From NCBI GenBank assembly GCA_001790315.1, contig MGCE01000007.1:1-18974 (forward strand): a DNA stretch of 18,974 bases. Reading direction: 5' to 3'. Both the position numbers and the translations under genes were made by a program. This DNA comes from Candidatus Rokubacteria bacterium RIFCSPLOWO2_02_FULL_72_37. Its GTDB lineage: Bacteria > Methylomirabilota > Methylomirabilia > Rokubacteriales > CSP1-6. The number at the start of each line of letters is the position of its first letter. Position 1 is the stretch's first letter. Below, one piece after another: positions 1-7,600 of the stretch. The notes under the pieces are model-generated. The model was not told the origin of the DNA, did no database searches, and worked only from the letters and a program-made list of their open reading frames with translations.

Positions 1-150
1 CACCACCGACCGCGCCGCTTCGGCCGGTCGAAGTTCACCGCGCGCGGCCGCGCGATGCCCGCTTTTCTCGATCTGCTCGCCATCTGCTGGATGATGAAGC
101 GCCGGATCCGTTACGACGTGATCGAGGAGGTCGGCCGGCCGCGTCAGTGA
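1..150 (+). CDS. Family 2 glycosyltransferase, C-terminal end (partial)
   Basis: The window opens inside this gene; frame 1 is open from base 1 to a TGA at 148-150, leaving 49 residues. The peptide contains HRPRRFGRSKF followed by a short hydrophobic helix (FLDLLAICW) and a basic, charged tail. The H-x-x-R-x-x-GRSK block followed by a membrane-proximal helix is the usual end of DPM1-like family 2 glycosyltransferases, which transfer sugars from nucleotide donors to polyprenyl phosphates or lipid acceptors at the inner membrane. Catalytic motifs (DXD) would lie upstream of the window and cannot be checked. Assignment rests only on the C-terminal motif, so the donor and acceptor are unknown. 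The next gene is convergent, on the opposite strand. Confidence 0.6.
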   Translation, partial: HHRPRRFGRSKFTARGRAMPAFLDLLAICWMMKRRIRYDVIEEVGRPRQ

Positions 151-167
151 GCGTCGCCCGGCCCGGA

Positions 168-199
168 AGCCCCGCGGGGCTCAGAGGGCGGAGCGCTCC
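168..199. terminator. Pair of perfect palindromes between convergent genes, possible bidirectional terminator
   Basis: Two perfect inverted repeats sit in the 61-base gap between convergent genes: AGCCCCGCGGGGCT at 168-181 and GGAGCGCTCC at 190-199. Both could fold as GC-rich hairpins in RNA from either strand. No clear U tract follows on either side, so a classical intrinsic terminator is not demonstrated. The placement between convergent 3' ends is the main support. Confidence 0.35.
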
Positions 200-211
200 C
201 CCCGACTTGAC

Positions 212-571
212 TCACTCATCGTGCCCGTGACCGTGGTGACGCGCGAAGCAGCGTCCCTTCTTGGCGAGGCCGGGCGGGCACCACGCTGATCTCGGCTCCT
301 CGTAGCGATACACGTGGTGCACCCTCGGCGCGGGATAGTAGTACTGGTATTCGTACACGACCACGGGCGCGCGCGGAGGGCTCACGACCACGACCTGCGG
401 CTCGGGCTCGCGGTGGAAGATGCCGGTGCCAGACACGATCTGATTGAAGACGGCGAAGGCACCGAGCCCGAGCGCGGCGTCGGTCGCGGCCCCGGCGACG
501 GCGAGCGTCGGAGCGACGAGCGTCGTCGCGAGCAGCACAGCGGCCAGCACGATCCCGGCACGTCGTCTCAT
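212..571 (-). CDS. Small exported protein with Tyr/Pro-rich middle and His-rich tail, function unknown
   Basis: A 119-residue protein. The start at 571 is chosen because a strong ribosome binding site (GAGGAGG) lies just upstream on the minus strand and the protein then begins MRRRAGIVLAAVLLATTL, a classic signal peptide with a basic n-region and a hydrophobic core ending near AVAG. The reading frame stays open further upstream to 733, but that extension has no features of its own. The mature part has a short hydrophobic, glycine-containing stretch (ALGLGAFAVFNQIV), a proline/tyrosine-rich segment (YEYQYYYPAP), then WCPPGLAKKGRC and a tail HHGHGHDE. The PPGLAKKG motif resembles small periplasmic proteins seen in many proteobacteria. 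The two cysteines could form a disulfide and the His tail could bind metal; both are inference. It is divergent from the YD-repeat cluster. I do not recognise a family with a known function. Confidence 0.7.
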   Translation of the reverse strand: MRRRAGIVLAAVLLATTLVAPTLAVAGAATDAALGLGAFAVFNQIVSGTGIFHREPEPQVVVVSPPRAPVVVYEYQYYYPAPRVHHVYRYEEPRSAWCPPGLAKKGRCFARHHGHGHDE

Positions 572-843
572 GGCGTCCTCCTCACCAGGGCCGCAGCGGC
601 CCTGCCCTGGGTCTCTGGCGCTTAGACGGCTGACCCGTGTGTCCTTATTCGGCCCCCGGCGCGGCGCCCGGCGGTGCCCCCCGTGCGATCGTGGGTGCCC
701 TGATATCTGTGCGGCCGCGAGAGCGCGGCACACCGGCTCGAGTCGTCAACTCCCCGGATTCAGAGGCGCCGCCGCTCATGGGCCGTCCTGGCCCTGATCT
801 TGCCCCACCTCCGTGCGACGGACGCAGATAGTCATCACCGTCC
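572..843. other. Divergent intergenic region, presumed promoters for the 212-571 gene and the YD/cytochrome/RHS cluster
   Basis: About 270 bases separate two divergent transcription units, so promoters for both should lie here. I see no convincing -35/-10 pair and no GG-N10-GC type sigma-54 element. Frames on both strands are open by chance, as expected at this GC content, and none has a ribosome binding site with a sensible product. Several short GC palindromes are present but none stands out. Confidence 0.4.
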
Positions 844-849
844 GGGAGG
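844..849 (+). promoter_or_regulatory. Ribosome binding site GGGAGG supporting a CTG start at 856
   Basis: GGGAGG lies six bases upstream of an in-frame CTG at 856. The frame has a stop at 829-831 and contains no ATG, GTG or TTG until 898, which has no Shine-Dalgarno sequence. This site therefore favours a CTG start for the YD-repeat gene. Confidence 0.45.
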
Positions 850-855
850 CTTGGC

Positions 856-1506
856 CTGGACCACACCCGGTGGCTCGCGCGGTCTTCGCTGGCGACATTG
901 CTGATCCTCGCCGCAGCCGTTCGTGGCGCGGTGGCCGACGTCGTCTACCTGTACGACGATCTCGGGCGCCTGGTCAGGGTGATCCGCGAGGACGGCGCAG
1001 CGGCGAGCTATCACTACGACGCGGTCGGCAACCTCCTGCAGATCACGCGCGAGAGCGGGCTCGGCCAAACAACGCTCGTCGCTTCGACCTCGCGACCCAG
1101 CGGCGGCCAGGGCACCACGATCCCCGTCAGCCTCTCCGGAGCCAACCTCATCGGCGCCAGCGTCGTCTGCGCCGGCGCCGATCTCGTCGTGCAGAACCTC
1201 CGTACGGACTTCGACCAGCTCACCTTCGAGCTGGTCGTGAGTCGGGCCGCGCCGCTTGGACCGGCGGCGTGCGAGGTTCGCGGCCTGACGGTGGCGACCT
1301 TCCCCTTCACGGTCACGGCGCCGCCGGGCCCGACCTTCCTCGCGGGCCACGCGGTGAGCGTCAGGCCCGCCACGCCCCCGGCGAGCGTGGACCGCAACGT
1401 CGCGGCCGCGCTGAGCGTGGCGGTGGGCGCGGCCGGGACGACGTTCGCTGCGGCGCCAGGCGTCGCCGTGGCATGGGAGAACGGCAACCTCTTCACGGTG
1501 GAGTGA
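856..1506 (+). CDS. Small secreted protein with two YD (RHS) repeats and a TIG-like C-terminal part
   Basis: From a CTG at 856 the product is 216 residues: MDHTRWLARSSLATLLILAAA, a signal peptide with basic residues before the hydrophobic core and a likely cleavage after GAVA. The only conventional start is TTG at 898, which would give 202 residues, remove the basic n-region and leave no ribosome binding site; automated callers will probably choose it. The mature protein starts with two clear YD repeats (YLYDDLGRLVRV and YHYDAVGNLLQI), then a beta-rich segment (GTTIPVSLSGANLIGASVV) like IPT/TIG Ig-type domains. It has no RHS core and no toxin tip, so it is not a normal RHS protein. It is the first gene of the cluster; the next starts 3 bases after its stop. 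It may be a short accessory or a remnant related to the giant RHS protein downstream. Function unknown. Confidence 0.65.
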   Translation: MDHTRWLARSSLATLLILAAAVRGAVADVVYLYDDLGRLVRVIREDGAAASYHYDAVGNLLQITRESGLGQTTLVASTSRPSGGQGTTIPVSLSGANLIGASVVCAGADLVVQNLRTDFDQLTFELVVSRAAPLGPAACEVRGLTVATFPFTVTAPPGPTFLAGHAVSVRPATPPASVDRNVAAALSVAVGAAGTTFAAAPGVAVAWENGNLFTVE

Positions 1507-1509
1507 CGC

Positions 1510-2907
1510 ATGCGACGATCAGCAGGGACGATCCTCGGCCTCCTCGTTCTCGGCCTCGGTGTCACGAGCCCGGTCACGGCCCAGACGTTCTCGAGCGGCA
1601 GCACGGGCATCGACGGCGTCTTCGCGCCGACCACGGACACGACGCTCGCGCTGCCCGCGTCCGGGGTCTTCAACTTCACGACCATCAGCATTCCCGCCGG
1701 CGTGACCGTGCGCTTCGCACGAAACGCCTCGAACACCGCCGTGACGCTCCTGGCGAGCGGTGACGCGACGATCGCGGGCACGATCGAGCTCAGCGGGGGT
1801 GACGGCCACCCAGGAGCCAGCGGGACGAGCTTTGCGAATGCAGGAGGGGTCGGCGGCGCCGGAGGGTTCGACGGGGGCGCGGGCAGCAACGGCACCCTCG
1901 GCAACGTCGGCGGCGCAGGTCTCGGCCCCGGGGGCGGCCCCGGCGGCGGCGTGCCGTCCTTCTCGGCGGCAGGCGGCGGCGGCGGCTTCGGCACGGCGGG
2001 CCAGAGCGCGAGTGGCGGGGCCACGGCAGGAGGGCCCGCCTATGGGACACCCACGCTCTTGCCGCTGATCGGCGGCTCGGGCGGCGGCGGTGGTGGGGCG
2101 CCGCTCGGGCTCTCCTCCGGCGGCGGCGGGGGCGGCGCCGGAGCGATCGTCATCGCCGCGTCGGGCACCGTCACGCTCACGGGCACGATCCGTGCGCGCG
2201 GCGGCAATGGGGGCGCTCCGGCCGGTGGGGCGGCCGCCGGCGGCGGCGGCAGCGGCGGAGCGATCCGGCTCGTGGCGACCGCGCTCACCGGCAGCGGCGG
2301 GACGCTCGACGTCACGGGTGGGGCGGCGGGACAGGCGGGTGTCGGCGGGTCCGGCGGCGTGGGTCGGATCCGCCTCGAGGCCGCCCAGAACACCCTCGCC
2401 GTCGACGTCAGCGGCGTCACGCCCTCCGTCGACGTGGCGAGCAGCGTGATCCTGCCGACCGCGCCCACTCTGGCGATCATCGCCGTCGCCGGCGTGGCCG
2501 TGCCGGCGACCCCCGGCGCCTCCTACGCGACGCCCGACGTCGTGCTCCCGGCGACGACGGCCAACCCCGTGAGCATCGCGCTGGCAGCCGCCAACATCCC
2601 GCCGGGAACCACCGTGAGCGTGCAGGTGACACCGCGGGTCGGCGCGGCCAGCACGGCCACGAGCGCCGCGCTCGAAGGCTCGCTCGCCGCGTCGACGGCG
2701 ACAGCGACCGTGACCCTGCCGACGACGCAGCCCGCGATCGTCAGCGCGACAGCGACGTTCGTCCTCAGCGCGGCGGCGGCCGGTGGGCCGGTGGTCGTCC
2801 AGGGCGAGACGGTCGAGCGCGTGCGGGTGACCACGACGCCTGGCGGAGGCTCCGTGGTGGCCTACCTCACGCGCACCGGGCGCGAGATCGTGCTGCCGGC
2901 ACGGTAG
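1510..2907 (+). CDS. Exported glycine-rich protein of unknown function
   Basis: A 465-residue protein starting at ATG 1510, preceded by GGTGGAG. Residues 1-24 are a signal peptide (MRRSAGTILGLLVLGLGVTS, cleavage near VTA/QT). Residues about 50-95 have alternating hydrophobic strands (PAGVTVRFAR, VTLLASGDATIAG) like the rungs of a beta-solenoid. Residues about 97-290 are strongly glycine-rich with runs of five or six Gly, and contain the spaced motifs GAIVIAASGTVTLTG, GGAIRLVA and GGVGRIRLE, suggesting one repeated unit of about 40 residues. Residues 300-465 are Ala/Val/Thr-rich, predicted beta, Ig-like. Proteins of this look occur as surface or exported proteins in GC-rich environmental bacteria. 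No cysteine and no enzyme motif is seen. It lies 3 bases after the YD-repeat gene and 2 bases before the cytochrome gene, so all three should be on one transcript. A structural or surface role is inference. Confidence 0.7.
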   Translation: MRRSAGTILGLLVLGLGVTSPVTAQTFSSGSTGIDGVFAPTTDTTLALPASGVFNFTTISIPAGVTVRFARNASNTAVTLLASGDATIAGTIELSGGDGHPGASGTSFANAGGVGGAGGFDGGAGSNGTLGNVGGAGLGPGGGPGGGVPSFSAAGGGGGFGTAGQSASGGATAGGPAYGTPTLLPLIGGSGGGGGGAPLGLSSGGGGGGAGAIVIAASGTVTLTGTIRARGGNGGAPAGGAAAGGGGSGGAIRLVATALTGSGGTLDVTGGAAGQAGVGGSGGVGRIRLEAAQNTLAVDVSGVTPSVDVASSVILPTAPTLAIIAVAGVAVPATPGASYATPDVVLPATTANPVSIALAAANIPPGTTVSVQVTPRVGAASTATSAALEGSLAASTATATVTLPTTQPAIVSATATFVLSAAAAGGPVVVQGETVERVRVTTTPGGGSVVAYLTRTGREIVLPAR

Positions 2908-2909
2908 CC

Positions 2910-4637
2910 ATGGGACGCGGCTTCGCGATCACCCTCGCCTGGCTCGCCGTGGCGGTCGGCGCGCAGACGCCGCCGGTGTTGGCGGCGGCGTCGCGAGCGC
3001 CCGCCACCGTATCCGCTCGGTGCGCCGTCTGCCACCGCGGGATCGAGGATGCGCACCCGAAGCGCCCACTCGCGTGCACGACCTGCCATCGCGGTGACGC
3101 GCGGGCGACGGACGCACGGACGGCTCACCGCGGCATGTATGCGAACCCGTCGGATCTCCGTGTGGTCGCCCGCACGTGCGGAGCGACCGACTGCCACCGG
3201 GCGATCGCCGAGCGCGTGAAGGCCAACATCATGGCCCACCGCTCCGGGACGACGAGCGGCACGCTGTTCCCGAACGGCCTCCAGCCCACCAGGGAAGGCA
3301 TGCGCTTCGCGCTCGCCCCCGTCGGAGTCGGCCCCCTCGAGCCCCTGCCGACCTTCGGGCAATCGGGCGACGTCTTCGTGGATCTGATCCGCAAGGAGTG
3401 CAGCTCCTGCCATCTGTGGACGCCGCCGACGGCCCTGCGCGGCAACTTCCGCGGGACGGGGTGCGTGGCCTGTCACATGCCCTACGCCGAGGACGGCAAG
3501 AGCCAGGGCGGCGACCAGGCGATGCCGAAGGGCAAGGTCGGCCGCCCGCTCCGCCACTCGCTCACGACGGCGATCCCGGTCACCCAGTGCGCGACCTGCC
3601 ACCACGGCGGCTCCCGCGCAGCGATGAACTTCCGCGGGCTCATGGAAGCGCCGGCCGAGGGGCGGCACACCTTCGCCTACGATCAGGACCTCCTCCACGG
3701 CCACGCCTACACGCGCCAGACCCCCGACATCCACTTCGAGCGCGGCCTCGCCTGCATCGACTGCCACACCGAGCGGGAGATGCACGGGGACGGCCAGGTC
3801 TATCCGAAGCGCCACTATGAGGTCGAGGTCCGCTGCGAGAGCTGCCACGGCACCCCCGACCGACTCGCCACCGGACTGACGGCGCAGGGACGCCGGCTCC
3901 GGAACGTCTTCGTCGCCGCCGCGCCGAACCCGGCGGGGCTCGTCACGCTGGTCGGCAAGCTGACGCGTCGAGTGCATGCCGTTCCCCAGCTTTCGAGGCT
4001 CCCGAAGCAGCCGTCCGGGCACGACGCCCGGCACCTCGCCCGGACCGAGTGCTTCACCTGTCACACCGCCTGGGCGCCGACCTGCTACGGCTGTCACATC
4101 AAGGCGGACTACACCGTCTACCGCGCGCCGGTGAACGTCGCCTTCGACCACCTGAGTGGCGAGCACGCGACGCAGGGCTGGTTCCGCCTCACGCCGGGCG
4201 TGCGCTTCGCCGACCCGGAGCCGGTGCTCGGCGTCAACTGGCGCGGCAAGGTCGTGCCCTTCGTGCCGCGAGCCCAACCGCTCTTCACCTACGTGAATCC
4301 GGAGGGCAAGACGGAATACGCGTTCAGGAAGCTCGGCTTCGCGCACAACCCGATCGTCCCGCACACGGTGGTGCGCGCCTCGCGCACATGCGAGAGCTGC
4401 CACGGCAACCACCGCTCGCTCGGCCTCGGGATGTACACGAGCCGTGAGCACCCCAAGCTCGAGGAGTTCCACCAGCACCGCGACTTCCGCTGGGACCGGA
4501 TCGTCGACGAGCGCGGCGTTCCCCAGCAGGCCACGACGGTCGAGGGGGCCCGGCCCCTGACGCGTGAAGAAATGGTCCGCCTGAAAGCGGCCCCGTACAA
4601 GCTCGCCACGCCTCCACGGCACCAGGACCCGCGATGA
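2910..4637 (+). CDS. Multiheme c-type cytochrome, 11 apparent heme-binding motifs
   Basis: A 575-residue secreted cytochrome with a signal peptide at about 1-27 (ITLAWLAVAVGAQTPPVLAA). Ten CXXCH motifs are visible at residues 38, 56, 164, 185, 227, 282, 309, 381, 392 and 494, plus one CX4CH (CGATDCH) at 90-96, which would make 11 covalent hemes. Many further His residues could serve as distal ligands. Two long heme-free stretches (314-380 and 397-493) break the chain into clusters; the second contains a beta-like segment around NWRGKVVPF. The block CFTCHTAWAPTCYGCH at 381-396 places two hemes close together. Such proteins pass electrons through the periplasm or to the outside, but no catalytic motif identifies a substrate, and I cannot name the subfamily. 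The start ATG at 2910 comes two bases after the preceding stop and has a weak ribosome binding site, suggesting translational coupling. The 3' end overlaps the RHS gene by ATGA. Maturation genes are not in the window. Confidence 0.9.
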   Translation: MGRGFAITLAWLAVAVGAQTPPVLAAASRAPATVSARCAVCHRGIEDAHPKRPLACTTCHRGDARATDARTAHRGMYANPSDLRVVARTCGATDCHRAIAERVKANIMAHRSGTTSGTLFPNGLQPTREGMRFALAPVGVGPLEPLPTFGQSGDVFVDLIRKECSSCHLWTPPTALRGNFRGTGCVACHMPYAEDGKSQGGDQAMPKGKVGRPLRHSLTTAIPVTQCATCHHGGSRAAMNFRGLMEAPAEGRHTFAYDQDLLHGHAYTRQTPDIHFERGLACIDCHTEREMHGDGQVYPKRHYEVEVRCESCHGTPDRLATGLTAQGRRLRNVFVAAAPNPAGLVTLVGKLTRRVHAVPQLSRLPKQPSGHDARHLARTECFTCHTAWAPTCYGCHIKADYTVYRAPVNVAFDHLSGEHATQGWFRLTPGVRFADPEPVLGVNWRGKVVPFVPRAQPLFTYVNPEGKTEYAFRKLGFAHNPIVPHTVVRASRTCESCHGNHRSLGLGMYTSREHPKLEEFHQHRDFRWDRIVDERGVPQQATTVEGARPLTREEMVRLKAAPYKLATPPRHQDPR

Positions 4638-7600
4638 TGCTGCTGACGCTCGTCCTCATCCTGTCGGGGATCTCGCTCGCCGAGGCTGCACAGCCCGTCT
4701 CGGCGCTCGCTCCCTTCGACACCTACGCCGACGGGTTCCACGACCTCCGTGGCATCGCGCTGGATGCGGCGGGGGCCGTGTTCGTCGCCGATCGCGACGC
4801 GGGCACGGTCACCAGGATCGGCGCGGATCTCGCCCGCACGGTGATCGCCTCGGGCCTCGAGCGCCCGATCGGCCTCGCCTTCGATCCCGACGGCCGTCTG
4901 CTCGTCGCCGAGGAGCGCGCCGGCCGGGTCGTGCGGATCGAATTCCAGGGCGCTCCGACACCCCTGCTGACCGACGTCAAGCAGCCGCGCTGGCTGGCCC
5001 TGCGCGACGACGGCACGCTCTACGTGGCCGCCCGCGCCCTCACCCGCGGCGCCGACGCCGAGCCCGACGACGAGTCGGCCGAGCCCGAGATGATCCTGGC
5101 CCTCACCGCCGATGGGCGGCGCGCCGTCTTCTCCGATGGATTCCGCGACCTGCAAGGGCTCGTCGCGAATCACGAGGCCGTCTGGGCCGTGAGCAGGGGC
5201 CGCCAGGGTGAGGACCCGGCCGCCGGTGTCGTCTACCGCATCGCCATCCTCGATGGCGGCGCCGGCTCGTCTGCGACACCACTGTCCGGCGCCGCGGTCG
5301 AGAAGCCTGTCGGTCTGGCGCGCGATCGGCTGGGCGCCCTCTGGCTCACGGCCAAGGAGCTGAGCCTGGCCGAGGACAAGTCCAAGCGGGTCGTGGCCAA
5401 GCTCGACGCATCCGGCGGCATCACGCTCTTCGCGCTGAACCTCGACGACCCCAAGGGCTTGGCGTTCGGCCGGGAGGGGCATCTGTACGTCGCCGATGGC
5501 GCTTCGGGCCGGGTGGTGCGGTTCCGCGCACCCGCCGCGCCGACCCTGAGGATGCCCTCCCTGACGCGCGAGTCGGCCATCACGGTGACGGGCACTACCG
5601 AACCCGACGCGCGCGTGGAGATCTTCGTCGAAGGCGCGCCGACGGCCGTGGCAACGGTGACGGCGGACTCGACGGGCGCCTTCTCGGCGCCGGTCGCTCT
5701 TCGAGCGAACGCCGCGAGCGCGCTCACGGTGTTCGCCACCGCCCACGGCGGGCACGGGCTCAGCTCGCCTCCCGCCGAGGCGATCGTCATCCACGATGAC
5801 ATCGGCCCGACGCTCGCCTTGCTCACTCCGCCCGCGGGGAGCCACGTGCGCGCGCAGATCGGCGTCGCCGCTCGCGCCGATGACGCCGGGAGCTGGGTGG
5901 CGAGCCTCGTGCTCACCGTCGACGCCCAGAACCTCGCGACCACCCTCACGCCGCCCGCGCCGGCCGCCACGCTCGCCGCGACGGCCACCTGGGACACCGC
6001 GACGGTGCTCGACGGCGCTCACACTCTCGCGGCGACAGCCGCGGACCAGGCGGGCAACATGACCACCGCACCCCGCGTGATCGTCGTCGACAACACACCG
6101 CCGGAGACCATCATCACCGCTGGCCCGGCTCAGGGCGCCGAAGTCGGCACCGACGCGGTGACGTTCGGCTTCGCGGGGAGCGACAACCTCACGCCCTCGA
6201 CGGGCCTCCTCTTCTCCTCGCGGTTGGACGGTGGTCTCTGGTCCGCCTTCGACTCCACGACGACGACCAGCCTGGCAGGACTCGCGGAAGGCGCTCACGT
6301 CTTCGAGGTGCGGGCGCGGGATCTCGCCGGGAACGAGGACCCGACCCCGGCGCGATGGAGCTTCAGCGTGCGCCTCGGGCCCGCCATCGCAAGCGTCGCT
6401 CCCGACGCCGGCCCAGTCGGGACGCTCGTGACCATCACCGGGGCGAATTTCGTCCCCGGCGCGACGTCGGTCATGTTCAACGGTCTCGGCGCCGCGGTCC
6501 GCACCGTCACGACGACGGAGATCACCACGTCGGTGCCGCTCGGCGCCACCGGCGGGCCCCTGACCGTCACCACGTTGGTCGGGTCGGTCGGTCATCCCTT
6601 CACGGTGACGCTGACGGGCGACTTCACCCTGACGGCCGTGCCGGCGACGGCCCGCGTGATCGCGGGCGACCGGACGTCCCTGAGCATCGGCGCCGGTGGA
6701 CGCGGCGCCTTCACGAGCCTCGTGACGCTCTCCGTGCCGACGGTGCCCGCGGGGATGTCCGCGAGCTTGTCCCCGTCGCCATACGTCGCCCCCGGGGCCG
6801 GGGCCGTCCTGGAGCTCGCCGTGCCGCGTATGCTCGGCGCCGGCACGTACGGCGTGACGGTGATCGGCGAGGCACAGGTGGACGGTCACTCGATCACCCG
6901 CACCGCGGGCGTGAACCTCGACGTCCTGCCAGCCGACACCACCGCGATCACCGGGCGGGTGCTGACGGCCGACGCGGTACCGCAGGCCATCCCGGGGGTC
7001 ACGGTGACGCTCGGCTCAGCCTTCACGCTGACCGACGCCGGCGGGAACTTCGTGCTCCTCGGCCCGCCCGCCGGCCCCAACATGCTCCTCGTCGACGGGC
7101 GGACCGCCTCGACGCCCACCGCGCAGTACCCGCCCGTCGAGGTCCAGATCGACGTCGCCGCGAGCGGGCCCACGCGCGTGCCGTTCGCCCTCTACCTGCC
7201 AGTGCTCGACACGGTGCACCCGGTCAGCCTGCCCCTCGACGGCAGCGGCTTCACGACGGCGGAAGTCAAGGCGACGACCCCCCTCATCCCGGGCCTCGTC
7301 GTCACGATTCCTCAGGGCACGCGGATCGTCGGCCCCGACGGGAACCCCGTCGCCCAGGTCACGATCACGCCTGTGCCCGTAGACCGCTCCCCGATGCCGT
7401 TTCCTCCTGGAGTGACGGCGCCGATGCTTTTCACGATCCAACCGGGCGGCGCGGTGCCCTCGCAACCCCTGCCGATCAGCTTTCCCAACGTCCAGAACGC
7501 GCCGCCCGGCAGCGGCGCCGATCTCTACTTCTTCGATCTCGCGACGGGCGCCTGGGCGGTCTGGGGCACGGGGACGGTGAGCGATGACCGCAGACAGATC

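Noticed and set aside
813..1763. Overlapping plus-strand frame of 316 codons across the YD-repeat gene
   Set aside because: Arg-rich product with no domain, running into the start of the glycine-rich gene. The frame with the signal peptide and YD motifs is the coding one.
2862..4622. Long open frame of 586 codons antisense to the cytochrome gene
   Set aside because: The sense strand carries 11 heme motifs in order. The antisense frame is Arg/Ala/Glu/Val-rich without any domain, the usual mirror of GC-rich codon bias.
4289..6889. Open frame of 866 codons on the minus strand opposite the RHS N-terminus
   Set aside because: No domain, no ribosome binding site and low-complexity Arg/Gly/His composition. 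It is a shadow of the sense gene.
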